Shown in pieces: positions 16,582-25,535 of a stretch of DNA of 30,425 nucleotides. Within the stretch, counting starts at the first letter, position 1, and each line of letters begins with the position of its first letter. The DNA is taken from NCBI GenBank assembly GCA_014377915.1, contig JACMOT010000579.1:1-30425 (forward strand), read 5' to 3'. The translations under genes and the position numbers were made by a program. The stretch comes from Tardiphaga sp. (GTDB lineage Bacteria; Pseudomonadota; Alphaproteobacteria; Rhizobiales; Xanthobacteraceae). The notes below the pieces were generated by a model, which had not been told where the DNA came from, ran no database searches, and saw only the letters and a program-made list of their open reading frames with translations.

Positions 16582-18195
16582 CTAGAACAGCGTACCCTGA
16601 TCGATCGGCTTGACGCGCTTCGCAGCGGTGGCGGTCGCGGTCGTCGCCGAGGCCCTGGCCGGGCGCGCCGTCGCCGGCGAGCGCTCCATATCCGCCGTCA
16701 CGCCAACAAAGCCGTCGGCGAATTCGATGCTCAGGGCGGCGCCGGGGCCGATAGAAGCGGCAGCATGCAATGCCGCGCCATGTTGGTCGCGCACCAACGC
16801 GAAACCGCGCGCCAGAACGCCGCGATAGGATAGCGCGGCGAGCAATTGCCCGGACGCCAGCACGCGGGCCTGCTGGCGCTGCACCAGGGTCGACAGCGCG
16901 CGATGCGCGCGCTCTGACAAACGCTGGGTGCGCTCGCGATCCCGGGCAATGGCGTTACGCTGTGCCTGCGCATTGGCCAGCTTCGAGGCTTTCAGCCGCA
17001 CTTCGAGCCCGGCGAAGCGGTCGCGGCGCTGCCGCAGAGCCGCGCGCGACGACAGCATCAGCCGCTCGCCCGACACCGTCAGCCGCTGCGTCGCCTGCGA
17101 GATCTGCGCCCGCAGCACCCGCAGCGTCAGGCCTGAACTGGCCTGCGCGAAGCGGCGGTGGTGCGAGTGGGTGTTGGCTTTCAGCGCGCGCGGCAGCGCG
17201 GCGCTGGCGCCGTCGAGCCGTTGTCGCGGGATCGCCAGCAACTCGCTGGCCGCGGGCAAAGCGCGCGTCGCGGCGCGCAGCTCGTTGCGGCGGGATTCCT
17301 GCGCGCGCTGCCAGCACAGCATCATGCGGCGTTCGTACGCCGAGATTTCCACGAATAGTTCGGCGCGCACCGGCACCGCCATTTCGGCGGCGGCGGTGGG
17401 CGTCGGCGCGCGTCTGTCGGCGGCGAAATCGATCAGCGTGATGTCGGTCTCGTGGCCGACCGCGGAGATCAGCGGGATCATGCTCTCGGCGGCGGCACGG
17501 ACCACGATCTCCTCGTTGAACGACCATAAATCTTCCAGCGAACCGCCGCCGCGCGCGACGATCAACAGGTCCGGGCGCGGGATCTTGCCGCCTTCCGGCA
17601 GCGCGTTGAAGCCATGGATGGCGGCGGCGATCTGCTCGGCGGAGCCGTCGCCCTGCACCTTCACCGGCCACACCAGCACCCGGCGCGGAAAGCGGTCGGC
17701 GAGGCGGTGCAGGATGTCGCGAATGACCGCGCCGGTCGGCGAGGTGACGACGCCGATCACTTCCGGCAGCCACGGCAAAAGCTGTTTGCGCGATTCGTCG
17801 AACAGGCCCTCGGCACCGAGCTTGCGCTTGCGCTCTTCCATCAGCGCCATCAGCGCGCCGACGCCAGCCGGCTGGATCGATTCGATCACGATCTGGTACT
17901 TTGACGAGCCTGGATAAGTGGTCAGCTTGCCGGTGGCGATGACCTCGAGGCCCTCCTGCGGCTTGAACCGCATCCGGCCGTGCGTGCCCTTCCAGATCAC
18001 CGCCTCGATCTTGGCGCCCTCGTCCTTCAGCGCGAAATAGCAGTGGCCGGAGGAGTGGGCCCCGCGAAAACCGGAAATCTCGCCGCGCACCCGGACATGG
18101 CCATAGGCGTCCTCCACCGTCCGCTTCAGCGCCGAGGACAGCTCGGTGACGGTGAATTCGGCGGAATTGGACAGTGAGGCGGGCGTCTTGGGCAT
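16582..18195 (-). CDS. xseA: Exodeoxyribonuclease VII large subunit
   Basis: A 537-residue catalytic subunit of ExoVII, which degrades single-stranded DNA in repair. An OB-fold occupies the N-terminus ([16 protein letters not shown], then VRVRGEISG), the nuclease core follows ([52 protein letters not shown]), and a long helical region from about 260 to 460 forms the coiled coil. The C-terminal QGTLF matches the XseA end. The ATG at 18195 is chosen because the protein then begins right before the family N-terminus; an open frame reaches 18471 but crosses the intergenic palindrome. The small subunit xseB is not in the window. Confidence 0.95.
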   Translation of the reverse strand: MPKTPASLSNSAEFTVTELSSALKRTVEDAYGHVRVRGEISGFRGAHSSGHCYFALKDEGAKIEAVIWKGTHGRMRFKPQEGLEVIATGKLTTYPGSSKYQIVIESIQPAGVGALMALMEERKRKLGAEGLFDESRKQLLPWLPEVIGVVTSPTGAVIRDILHRLADRFPRRVLVWPVKVQGDGSAEQIAAAIHGFNALPEGGKIPRPDLLIVARGGGSLEDLWSFNEEIVVRAAAESMIPLISAVGHETDITLIDFAADRRAPTPTAAAEMAVPVRAELFVEISAYERRMMLCWQRAQESRRNELRAATRALPAASELLAIPRQRLDGASAALPRALKANTHSHHRRFAQASSGLTLRVLRAQISQATQRLTVSGERLMLSSRAALRQRRDRFAGLEVRLKASKLANAQAQRNAIARDRERTQRLSERAHRALSTLVQRQQARVLASGQLLAALSYRGVLARGFALVRDQHGAALHAAASIGPGAALSIEFADGFVGVTADMERSPATARPARASATTATATAAKRVKPIDQGTLF

Positions 18196-18272
18196 CGAAT
18201 CTCGGCTCTCGGAGGTCACCGCAAAATAGGGATTTTTGACAGGAAACGCCAATCGGGACTTGCAGGTCAGAT

Positions 18273-18300
18273 TACTCTGTAATACAGAGTAGTCTGTAAT
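18273..18300. promoter_or_regulatory. 19-bp palindromic operator plus third half-site before the hydrolase operon
   Basis: TACTCTGTA and TACAGAGTA are perfect complements around one A (18273-18291). A third half-site, TAGTCTGTAAT (18290-18300), matches TACTCTGTAAT (18273-18283) at 10 of 11 positions with a 17-bp period. It is 26-53 bp upstream of the hydrolase start, where promoter or early transcript would be, and about 78-105 bp upstream of xseA. The winged-helix protein encoded third in the operon is the obvious candidate binder; this is inference. Confidence 0.75.
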
Positions 18301-18325
18301 TATGAATTCATGAAAGGGGCTGGTT

Positions 18326-19336
18326 ATGTTCAGGACGATCATTTCATTCGGTTTTCGAATCATCCTCTGGGGCCTCGCCGCCGCGGGACTGGCAACGCTG
18401 CTGCTGGCGGGCCTGATTGCCACACCGCTGCGGCCACTGCCGGAACTGGCGTCGATCTCGGAAGCCCGCAAATTTGTGGATTATTCCAACCTGCCGGCGC
18501 TGGAACGCTACGAGGGCAATGACGGGACCGCGCTCTTCTATCGTCATTACCGTCCGGCGCAGCCTGCTACCGACCGCGTCGCCATCGTCGTGCACGGCTC
18601 TTCCGGCTCCAGCGGCACGACGATCCACGCGCTGTCTGCTGCCCTGCTACAGCACGGCGTGCAGACCTATGCCGTCGACATTCGCGGCCACGGCTCCTCG
18701 GGCGCGCGGGGCGACATCGGCTATGTCGGCCAGCTCGAGGACGACCTCGCTCGTCTTGTCGCTGTCATCCGGCAGGACAACCCGACGGCGCCGCTGACGC
18801 TGATCGGCCACTCCTCCGGGGGCGGATTTGCGTTGCGGATTGCCGGCTCCCCGATCCAGAACCTGTTCGATCGCACCATCCTGCTGGCGCCCTATCTCGG
18901 CTACGACGCGCCGACGACCCGTCCTGACTCCGGTGGCTGGGCGCGTGCGGATATCCCACGCATCGTCGGATTGCTGGCCCTCATCAAGCTTGGCATCACC
19001 TGCTGTGACCACCTGCCGGTGGTGGCCTTCGCGGTGCCGCCGAATTCCACCAGCCGGCTGGTGTCGAGTTATAGCGAAACACTGCGTAGCAATTTCGGTA
19101 GCCATGCCGACTTCCGCACTGATCTAGCCGCGGCCCGCAAGCCGATCACGGTGTTTTCGGGCAGCGCTGACGAGCTGATGGATGCCAGTAAATATGAATC
19201 GGCGCTGCGCGGCGTGTCGCCGTCCGTCAAGGTCCGGCTGCTGGACGGCATCAACCATATGGCTATCGTCGCAGATCCCCGCGCGGTGTCGGTGATCGCC
19301 GACGATGTGGTCAAATCCGAAGTGAGTTCACGATGA
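18326..19336 (+). CDS. Alpha/beta hydrolase (Hydrolase_4 type), membrane anchored
   Basis: A 336-residue protein with an N-terminal transmembrane helix or uncleaved signal (about 5-35) and a monoacylglycerol-lipase-like alpha/beta hydrolase domain. The oxyanion/turn region [10 protein letters not shown], the nucleophile elbow GHSSGG (Ser163), Asp282 in GSADELMD and His311 in GINHMA form a complete triad. A substrate cannot be named; lipases, esterases and lysophospholipases share this fold. AAAGGGG seven bases before the ATG is a strong ribosome binding site. The stop overlaps the next gene (ATGA). It is the first gene of a four-gene unit that also encodes a regulator. Confidence 0.88.
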   Translation: MFRTIISFGFRIILWGLAAAGLATLLLAGLIATPLRPLPELASISEARKFVDYSNLPALERYEGNDGTALFYRHYRPAQPATDRVAIVVHGSSGSSGTTIHALSAALLQHGVQTYAVDIRGHGSSGARGDIGYVGQLEDDLARLVAVIRQDNPTAPLTLIGHSSGGGFALRIAGSPIQNLFDRTILLAPYLGYDAPTTRPDSGGWARADIPRIVGLLALIKLGITCCDHLPVVAFAVPPNSTSRLVSSYSETLRSNFGSHADFRTDLAAARKPITVFSGSADELMDASKYESALRGVSPSVKVRLLDGINHMAIVADPRAVSVIADDVVKSEVSSR

Positions 19337-19887
19337 GCATCGATGCCAGGGAAGCCGCCGCCGCGCTGTCGGACATTGACGATATGGCGCAGCGCGTGCG
19401 GCAGTCGCAAATCTACCGGATCGCTGCCCAGATATTGATGCTGTGGGGACCGCTGACAGCGATCGGCTATATGGTGTCGTGGGGCTGGCCCCGTTACGCC
19501 GGCTACGGCTGGATCGCGATCGATCTGTCGGGCCTCGCCTGTTCGTTCGCCATCAGCGCACGCGGACGCGTCCGCAACGGGACACGCGTGTTCGACAACC
19601 GGGTGTTCGCAGCCCTGGCGCTGTTGTTCGGCTTCGGCCTGCTGTGGAGCGTCGGCATCGCGCATTTCACGCCGCGCCAGCTCGGTGCGTTCTGGCCGAT
19701 CTATATCATGCTGGTCTACAGCATTGTCGGCCTGTGGGTCGGTTACGCCTTCGTCGCGATTGGCGTCGGCATCACCGCGCTGACGCTGCTCGGTTACTTT
19801 TTTGCCGGCGATTGGTTCGAACCGTGGATGGCGGTCGTCAACGGCGGCGGGCTCCTGCTCGGCGGCTTCTGGATGCGGCGGAACTGA
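19333..19887 (+). CDS. Multi-pass membrane protein of unknown function
   Basis: A 184-residue protein with a polar N-terminal ~30 residues ([25 protein letters not shown]) followed by about five hydrophobic segments (roughly 33-55, 58-78, 92-112, 118-145, 148-175). The layout, a short cytoplasmic helix then membrane helices, resembles small proteins that sit beside wHTH regulators in other bacteria and may sense the membrane, but I recognise no named family. ATGA overlap with the hydrolase and a 1-bp gap to the regulator gene show a tight operon. Confidence 0.8.
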   Translation: MSIDAREAAAALSDIDDMAQRVRQSQIYRIAAQILMLWGPLTAIGYMVSWGWPRYAGYGWIAIDLSGLACSFAISARGRVRNGTRVFDNRVFAALALLFGFGLLWSVGIAHFTPRQLGAFWPIYIMLVYSIVGLWVGYAFVAIGVGITALTLLGYFFAGDWFEPWMAVVNGGGLLLGGFWMRRN

Positions 19888-19888
19888 G

Positions 19889-20191
19889 ATGGCTGAACTC
19901 GACGATATCATCCACCAGCCGCTGCGGCTGCGCATCATGGCGGCGCTCACCGCGCTGCCGGATCTGCACGGCCTCGATTTCACCCGGCTGAAGAAACTCA
20001 CCGGCGCGACCGACGGCAATCTTGGTGCCCATATCGAGACGCTGGCGAAGGCCGGCTATGTCGCGGTGGCGAAAGCCTTTGTCGGCAAGAAGCCGCAGAC
20101 CATGGTGACCGTCACCGGCGCCGGGCGCGGGGCCTTTGCCCGCCATGTGGCGACGCTGCGCGAGATCATCGCGGCACAACCGACTGAATGA
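19889..20191 (+). CDS. Small winged-helix transcriptional regulator
   Basis: A 100-residue protein consisting of a single winged-helix domain (HTH_34/ArsR/MarR-like): MAELDDIIHQPLRLRIMAAL opens helix 1, LDFTRLKKLTGATDGNLGAHI is the helix-turn-helix, and the wing carries KPQTMVTVTGAGR. There is no metal-site cysteine and no sensory domain, so any signal must come from a partner, possibly the membrane protein encoded 1 bp upstream. The ATG at 19889 follows the previous stop directly. It probably binds the 19-bp palindrome before the operon and regulates itself; inference. Confidence 0.85.
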   Translation: MAELDDIIHQPLRLRIMAALTALPDLHGLDFTRLKKLTGATDGNLGAHIETLAKAGYVAVAKAFVGKKPQTMVTVTGAGRGAFARHVATLREIIAAQPTE

Positions 20192-20219
20192 TACCCGTGC
20201 ACCACGACAGGAGACCGAC

Positions 20220-20726
20220 ATGCTGACTCTGGCAGGAATTCTCATCAACACGCCGCCCTGGGTGTTCGCGCTGCTGGCCTTGCTGATCTGGCTCGGCTGC
20301 CTGTCGCTGCGGCCGCGTTCACAGCCGTTGCGCCGCCTGCTGATCGTGCCGGCAGTGTTCTTCCTGATGGGGGTGTCCCGGCTGCTACTGGCAGGCAAAT
20401 CGATCGAACTGCTAGCGGTCTGGCTCATCAGCGCAGCCCTGCTGGCGGCGCTGGCGCTCTATGTCGGTCCTCGCCACGTCACCATCGATCGCGACAGCGG
20501 TTACATCCGGCGCCCCGGCAGCGTGCTGCCGCTGGTCCGCAACATCGTCGTGTTCCTGCTGCAATACGCCGTCGCGGTGGTAACCGCGATGAAGCTGAAC
20601 ATCGGCATTGACGTGGCGATCGCCGGACAGGCGATTTCCGGGGCGTGTGCTGGCTACTTCCTCGGCTGGACCATCGCGCTGCTGCGCAGCTACCGGGCGG
20701 AAACCGCCGTCGCCGCGGCGGTCTGA
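20220..20726 (+). CDS. DUF6622-like membrane protein
   Basis: A 168-residue protein with four or five hydrophobic segments (about 5-25, 40-58, 62-82, 105-125, 135-155). [20 protein letters not shown] and [16 protein letters not shown] at the start resemble the DUF6622 family, a memory-based call. AGGAGA five bases upstream of the ATG at 20220 is a good ribosome binding site. It is 28 bp after the regulator and on the same strand, so it is likely the last gene of the hydrolase operon. Role unknown. Confidence 0.72.
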   Translation: MLTLAGILINTPPWVFALLALLIWLGCLSLRPRSQPLRRLLIVPAVFFLMGVSRLLLAGKSIELLAVWLISAALLAALALYVGPRHVTIDRDSGYIRRPGSVLPLVRNIVVFLLQYAVAVVTAMKLNIGIDVAIAGQAISGACAGYFLGWTIALLRSYRAETAVAAAV

Positions 20727-20824
20727 GCCGATCTGCCTGTGTGCGGGTCCCGGCCCGTTGTTGCGGCGCCGGTCAGCCGGGGCTAAACCCTGCCTCTATC
20801 CGCATATCCGCACTGGCTGCATTC

Positions 20825-22108
20825 ATGAACATTCTCCTTCTCGGTTCCGGCGGGCGTGAACACGCGCTGGCGTGGAAGATCGCCGCCTCACCGCTGCTGA
20901 CCAAATTGTGGTGCGCGCCGGGCAATGCCGGCATCGCCCAGGAAGCCGAATGCGTAGCGCACGACGTCGCGGACCACGCGGCAGTCATCGCGTTCTGCCG
21001 TGAAAACGCGGTGGAGTTCGTCGTGGTCGGGCCGGAAACGCCGCTCGCGGCCGGCATCGTCGATGACCTCGCGGTTGCTGGCATCAAGGCTTTCGGGCCG
21101 AGCAAGGCCGCCGCCCGGCTGGAAGGCTCCAAGGGCTTTACCAAGGACCTCTGCCAGGCCAACAACATCCCCACCGCCGCCTATCAGCGCTTTACCGATG
21201 CGGACAAGGCCAAGGCCTATATGCGCGACCAGGGTGCGCCGATCGTGATCAAGGCCGATGGCCTCGCCGCCGGCAAGGGCGTTGTCGTCGCCGAGACGCT
21301 GACGGACGCGCTCGACGCCATCGACATGATGCTGTCCGGCGGCTTCGGTGAAGCCGGCGCGGAGGCCGTTGTCGAGGAATTCCTGGTCGGCGAGGAGGCC
21401 TCGTTCTTCGTGCTGTGCGACGGCGAGCACGCGCTGGCGCTGGCCACCGCGCAGGACCACAAGCGCGCCTATGACGGCGACAACGGCCCCAATACCGGCG
21501 GGATGGGCGCCTATTCGCCCGCGCCCGTGATGACCGACGCGATGTGCGCCCGAGCCATGGACGAGATCATCTATCCCACTTTGCGGGCGATGAGCGCGAT
21601 GGGCGCGCCCTTCAAGGGCGTGCTGTTCGCCGGGCTGATGATCACCGAGGATGGCCCGAAGCTGATCGAATATAATTGCCGGTTCGGCGATCCAGAAACC
21701 CAGGTGCTGATGATCCGGCTGATGTCGGACCTGCTGCCGGCGCTGATCGCCTCCGCCGATGGGCAGCTCAAGAACTTCGACCTGCGCTGGTTTCCGGAAC
21801 CGGCGCTGACAGTAGTGATGGCCGCCAAGGGCTATCCGGGCAATTACGACAAGGGCACCCGCATCGCCGGCCTCGATCGCGCCGCCAGGATCGATGGCGT
21901 CGAGATTTTCCATGCCGGCACGGTGGCGTCCGGTGACTGGATTCTCGCCAATGGCGGTCGCGTGCTCAACGTCACCGCGTCGGGCAAGAGCGTCGGCGAG
22001 GCGCAGCGTCGCGCCTATGGGGCGATCGGGCTGATCAACTGGCCCGAGGGCTTTTGCCGCCGTGACATCGGCTGGCAGGCGGTCGCGCGCGAGCGCGGCA
22101 AGAAATAA
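20825..22108 (+). CDS. purD: Phosphoribosylamine-glycine ligase (GAR synthetase)
   Basis: A 427-residue ATP-grasp enzyme of purine synthesis that joins phosphoribosylamine and glycine. [18 protein letters not shown] is the diagnostic N-terminus; [16 protein letters not shown] is the ATP-grasp loop; [11 protein letters not shown] and [13 protein letters not shown] are further family motifs, and [13 protein letters not shown] holds metal ligands. The frame is open 60 codons upstream, but the family N-terminus fixes ATG 20825. It stands 98 bp after the DUF6622-like gene and is probably a separate unit; no promoter is obvious. Confidence 0.96.
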   Translation: MNILLLGSGGREHALAWKIAASPLLTKLWCAPGNAGIAQEAECVAHDVADHAAVIAFCRENAVEFVVVGPETPLAAGIVDDLAVAGIKAFGPSKAAARLEGSKGFTKDLCQANNIPTAAYQRFTDADKAKAYMRDQGAPIVIKADGLAAGKGVVVAETLTDALDAIDMMLSGGFGEAGAEAVVEEFLVGEEASFFVLCDGEHALALATAQDHKRAYDGDNGPNTGGMGAYSPAPVMTDAMCARAMDEIIYPTLRAMSAMGAPFKGVLFAGLMITEDGPKLIEYNCRFGDPETQVLMIRLMSDLLPALIASADGQLKNFDLRWFPEPALTVVMAAKGYPGNYDKGTRIAGLDRAARIDGVEIFHAGTVASGDWILANGGRVLNVTASGKSVGEAQRRAYGAIGLINWPEGFCRRDIGWQAVARERGKK

Positions 22109-22178
22109 CAGGCGATCTATCATAATCCTTGACGGAACCTTGTCCGCTACCGTTCATTGATTGGACCGAGGTGCGTTC

Positions 22179-22430
22179 ATGGCTCATTATTATTTCGACT
22201 TGAAAGATGGGGCCACACAGCGCGATCATGCCGGCGTCGAACTGCGCAGCGACGATGACGCGATCGCGCGCGCGCACGTGTTGGCCGACGAAATCGGTAA
22301 CCAGGGCGCGGTTCGTGACCACGCCTGCCACGTCTCCGTCATCAATGAGAACGGCCATGAGGTGACGCGGGTACCGGTCAGTTCCGAATCCCGCCCTCGA
22401 TCAACGGCGGGCCTGAAAAAAATCTCGTAA
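22179..22430 (+). CDS. DUF6894-like small protein
   Basis: An 83-residue protein with MAHYYFDLKDGATQRDHAG, the typical opening of DUF6894, and a later HVSVINENGHEV strand pair. It is probably a small soluble alpha/beta protein of unknown role, abundant in rhizobia. GAGG precedes the ATG at 22179 by about nine bases; a TTG at 22161 in frame is less likely. Its last 30 bases overlap the end of the convergent tadA gene. Confidence 0.8.
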   Translation: MAHYYFDLKDGATQRDHAGVELRSDDDAIARAHVLADEIGNQGAVRDHACHVSVINENGHEVTRVPVSSESRPRSTAGLKKIS

Positions 22431-22847
22431 CAGCCTCGCCGAGGCGCCTTCGCCCATCGCGGAATAGACCTCGGGGGCGTGGTGGCAGGTGTTGGAAGCG
22501 AAGAACCGAACCCCTGAATCGACCGCGCCGCCTTTGGGGTCGGCGGCACCATAGTACAGCCGCCGGATCCGCGCGAACGAGATCGCGCCCGCGCACATGG
22601 TGCAGGGCTCCAGCGTGACGTAGAGGTCGCAGTCGATCAGCCGTTCGCGGCCAATCTTTTCCGCCGCCTGCCGGATCGCCAGGATTTCCGCATGCGCGGT
22701 TGGATCATGGTCGGTGATGGTGCGGTTTCCCGCCGCCGCGATCACGGCGCCGTTCAGCACGATCACCGCGCCGATCGGGACTTCGCCCGCTTTGGCGGCG
22801 TTTTCGGCCGCTGCGAGCGCCAGATCCATAAAAGAAGGTGCGGCCAT
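22401..22847 (-). CDS. tadA: tRNA adenosine(34) deaminase TadA
   Basis: A 148-residue zinc deaminase that converts A34 to inosine in tRNA-Arg(ACG). The zinc site and proton shuttle are HAEILAI (His and Glu) and PCTMCAGA (two Cys), the standard PCxxC arrangement. The N-terminal GEVPIGAVIVLNG is also typical. The ATG at 22847 gives a normal family length; ATG 22828 (MDLAL) is possible. The long open frame upstream to 23183 lies in the divergent region and is rejected. It converges on, and overlaps by 30 bases, the DUF6894-like gene. Confidence 0.94.
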   Translation of the reverse strand: MAAPSFMDLALAAAENAAKAGEVPIGAVIVLNGAVIAAAGNRTITDHDPTAHAEILAIRQAAEKIGRERLIDCDLYVTLEPCTMCAGAISFARIRRLYYGAADPKGGAVDSGVRFFASNTCHHAPEVYSAMGEGASARLLRDFFQARR

Positions 22848-23036
22848 GGCCCGTTTTCCAGATAAACGCGCCTTCGGACGCCCGACCGGTTTGCAACTTT
22901 GCTGATCGCGCTTTGCGGCGAACTCTGCTAGGGACAATGGATTCAGCAAGAGTGGACCCGTTCTGCGCGCGTTATCGCCCCGCGAACCCGTCCCGCCGCT
23001 CAACCGCCATTCCAAGCATCCGCAGTGAGACCATAC

Positions 23037-25331
23037 ATGCCCCGCGACAACGACAAAAACAACGGCCCCTCGCGTGGCCGACCCCCCGGCGGCAAGGGAG
23101 CCGGCAAGGGCCGCTCCGGCGCATCGCGCGGACCTGAAAAGAAATTCGCCAAGCGCGACGGTACCTACACGCCGAAGCCGCATGATGCCGGCGCCGGCGA
23201 GAAGAAGAGCTACGGCACCAAGCCGTATTCCGGTCCGGGCAAGCCCTATGCCGGCAAGCGCGACGGCGCACCGCCGCGCCGCGACGATGACCGCGCCCCG
23301 CGCCGTGACTACGGCGATGCGCCGCGTCCGGCACGCAGCTTCAGCGGTGACCGCCCGGATCGTGGCCCGCGCAAGGAATTTGGCGGCGACAAGCGGCCCT
23401 ACACACCACGCGACGGCGGTGGCGAGAAGCGCCCTTATTCCCCGCGCGCCGGTGGTGACAAGCGGCCCTACCAGGCCCGCGATGGCGGTGGTGAAAAGCG
23501 TCCTTATACGCCGCGCGAAGGCGGCGGTGAAAAGCGCCCCTATACGCCGCGTGAAGGTGGTGGCGAGAAGCGTCCCTACAGCCCGCGCGGCGATCGCCCG
23601 AATTTCAACCGCGACGACCGCGCGCCGCGTGGCGACCGCGCTGATGCACGGCCCGCGTCGCGTTTTGCCGACAAGAAATTTGGCGACAAGAAGCCCTACA
23701 CGCCACGCGATGGCGGCGGCGAGAAGCGCCCCTACCAGTCCCGTGACGGCGGCGACAAGCGCCCCTATACGCCGCGCGGCGATGGTGACCGGCCGCGGCC
23801 CTCCGGTGATCGTCCCTACAGCGCGCGCCCGTCGCGCGATGGTGAGCGTCCGCGCTCCGATCGTCCGCAGGGGGATCGGCCCTACAGCGGCGGCGGCAAG
23901 TTCGGTGGCGACAAGAAGTTTTCCCGCGGCGCGCCGGATCGCGGCGGCCCGCGCAAGAGCTTTGCCGATCGTGGCGATCGTGGTTCCGATCGCGGCGAAT
24001 CAAAGCCGTGGCAGAAGCGCGAAGAGGGCGCCGATCGCAATGCGCGCCCGGCGCGCGAGGGTGCGCGCCAGTACGAGCGGCCCAATTTCGAGCGCACGCA
24101 ATTTGCGCGCGTGACCGACGAACGCCCGCGCTTCGAGCGCGCGCGCGAGGAGCGAACCAAATTCGACCGGCCGCGCGAGCGTCCGAGCAGTGATTTCCAC
24201 GAGCATCCGCGCAACAATGGCGGCGACGAGCGCCCGCGCCGCGAGAACGAGGATGATTCCCGGATCTTTGCCAAGCGTCCCGCTTTCGGCGGCCGCGGCG
24301 AGTACCGCGAGCGCAAGCCCGAGGAGCGCCGTCCGCCGCGCCCGCCGGCGCCGAAGAAGGATGGCGAGCGCGTCGCCAAGGTGGTGTCGCGCGCCGGCCT
24401 GTGTTCGCGCCGCGATGCCGAGGAATGGGTGACGCAGGGCCGCGTCGCCGTGAATGGCCGCGTCATCAATTCGCCGGCGCTGGATGTGACTACCCGCGAC
24501 GTCATCACCGTCGACGGCAAGCCGTTGCCCGCTCCCGAGCGCACCCGGCTGTTCATGTATCACAAGCCGCGCGGGCTGATGACCACGCATGCCGATCCCG
24601 AGGGGCGGCCGACCGTATTCGACCATCTGCCCGAGCATCTGCCGCGGCTGATCTCGATCGGGCGGCTGGATTTCAACACCGAAGGCCTGCTGCTGCTGAC
24701 CAATGATGGTGGCCTCGCACGCACGCTGGAATTGCCTGACACCGGCTGGCTGCGCCGCTACCGCGTCCGCGCCCATGGCGAAGTCACGCAGTCGCAGCTC
24801 GACCAGCTCAAGCACGGCGTCGAGGTCGACGGCGTGAAGTACGGCTCGATCGATGCCACGCTGGAACGCGACCAGGGCGCCAATGTCTGGCTGGTGTTCG
24901 CGATCCGCGAAGGCAAGAACCGCGAAGTCCGCAACGTGCTGGCGCATCTCGGCCTCGAAGTGAACCGCCTGATCCGGATTTCCTACGGCCCGTTCCAGCT
25001 CGGCGAGCTGGAAGAAGGCCAGGTGGAAGAAGTCAAAACCCGGGTGCTGCGTGAACAGCTCGGCGAGAAGATCGCGGAATCCTCGGGTGCGGATTTCGCC
25101 CGCCAGATTCCCAGCAAGGGCGATCCGTCGGATGATCCGATCATCGTCAAGAAGCCGGAGTTCAAGCGCTCGACCGTGGAGGACCGCAAGGGCCGCCGCG
25201 TGCTGGTGCAGCGCACCGGCTCCGAGGAATCCCGCGCACGTAATGAAGAAGAAGCGTCGGGCTACGGCCCGCCGAAGCGCCCGAAGCGCGGCTATCACGG
25301 CAAGCGCGACATCACGCCCCGCAAGGACTGA
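23037..25331 (+). CDS. RluB/RsuA-family pseudouridine synthase with ~430-residue basic repeat N-terminus
   Basis: A 764-residue protein, more than twice the size of E. coli RluB. Residues 1 to ~435 are predicted disordered: Arg/Lys/Gly/Pro/Asp-rich, with about eight copies of an 11-residue unit GGGEKRPYTPR (about 118-250) and then RGD/FERxx-type repeats. An S4 RNA-binding domain follows (KVVSRAGLCSRRDAEEWV, about 442-490), then the pseudouridine synthase domain with GRLDFNTEGLLLL, catalytic Asp at ~545, and KNREVRNVL. A basic tail ends the protein. The enzyme domain most resembles RluB (23S rRNA position 2605). The RG/KRPY tract may hold RNA or the ribosome. ATG 23037 was chosen; an in-frame GTG lies 12 bases upstream. 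Confidence 0.92.
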   Translation: MPRDNDKNNGPSRGRPPGGKGAGKGRSGASRGPEKKFAKRDGTYTPKPHDAGAGEKKSYGTKPYSGPGKPYAGKRDGAPPRRDDDRAPRRDYGDAPRPARSFSGDRPDRGPRKEFGGDKRPYTPRDGGGEKRPYSPRAGGDKRPYQARDGGGEKRPYTPREGGGEKRPYTPREGGGEKRPYSPRGDRPNFNRDDRAPRGDRADARPASRFADKKFGDKKPYTPRDGGGEKRPYQSRDGGDKRPYTPRGDGDRPRPSGDRPYSARPSRDGERPRSDRPQGDRPYSGGGKFGGDKKFSRGAPDRGGPRKSFADRGDRGSDRGESKPWQKREEGADRNARPAREGARQYERPNFERTQFARVTDERPRFERAREERTKFDRPRERPSSDFHEHPRNNGGDERPRRENEDDSRIFAKRPAFGGRGEYRERKPEERRPPRPPAPKKDGERVAKVVSRAGLCSRRDAEEWVTQGRVAVNGRVINSPALDVTTRDVITVDGKPLPAPERTRLFMYHKPRGLMTTHADPEGRPTVFDHLPEHLPRLISIGRLDFNTEGLLLLTNDGGLARTLELPDTGWLRRYRVRAHGEVTQSQLDQLKHGVEVDGVKYGSIDATLERDQGANVWLVFAIREGKNREVRNVLAHLGLEVNRLIRISYGPFQLGELEEGQVEEVKTRVLREQLGEKIAESSGADFARQIPSKGDPSDDPIIVKKPEFKRSTVEDRKGRRVLVQRTGSEESRARNEEEASGYGPPKRPKRGYHGKRDITPRKD
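23384..23785 (+). repeat. In-frame 33-bp repeats encoding (G)GGEKRPY[TS]PR
   Basis: Within the pseudouridine synthase gene, a 33-bp unit is repeated, contiguous in 23395-23590 and again in 23690-23785. Copies differ mainly at third codon positions and by exchange of T/S/Q in the encoded YxPR, so they are old or under protein-level selection rather than recent identical duplications. Such tandem tracts can change in copy number between strains. Confidence 0.75.
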
Positions 25332-25377
25332 GTTTGCTGCGATGTTGATGGCGGGTTTGTGTAGCGCACTGGCAGTC

Positions 25378-25500
25378 ATGTCCCCTCCCCCCTTGCGGGG
25401 GAGGGTCAGGGAGAGGGGTGCCACGGGCGACGGCGTTTGTGGCACCCCTCTCCCGGCGCTACGCGCCACCCTCTCCCGCGAGGGGAGAGGGGAGCCACTA
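25378..25500. repeat. Three-hairpin GC-rich palindromic element before rsmD
   Basis: The centre has perfect 16-bp arms (25409-25424 and 25439-25454, GGGAGAGGGGTGCCAC and its complement) with a 14-nt loop. On the left, CCCTCCCC/GGGGAGGG-type arms (about 25382-25405) form a second hairpin; on the right, CCTCTCCC and GGGAGAGG (about 25470-25494) form a third. The element fills most of the 204-bp gap between the pseudouridine synthase and rsmD genes. It has no coding frame of its own. It is an intergenic repeat of the type common in this bacterial group. Confidence 0.75.
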
Positions 25501-25535
25501 TCGCTTGTGCTTCACTATCTCAAGCGAGCTTCCTG

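Noticed and set aside
18196..18471. 92-residue N-terminal extension of XseA
   Set aside because: It crosses the palindromic operator and the start of the hydrolase gene; the family N-terminus begins at ATG 18195.
20888..22123. 411-residue minus-strand frame opposite purD
   Set aside because: Antisense to a full purD; no domain recognised.
22125..22157. EcfG-type general stress promoter (GGAAC...CGTT) before the DUF6894-like gene
   Set aside because: GGAAC and CGTT are present but only 12 bases apart, too short for the usual spacing of about 16-18.
22848..23183. N-terminal extension of TadA to 260 residues
   Set aside because: The added part runs through the divergent promoter region and into the pseudouridine synthase gene; the 148-residue form matches the family length.
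24000..25469. 489-residue open frame on the minus strand opposite the pseudouridine synthase
   Set aside because: It lies fully antisense to a clear S4/pseudouridine synthase gene; long antisense frames arise from strong third-position GC. No family motif and low-complexity composition.
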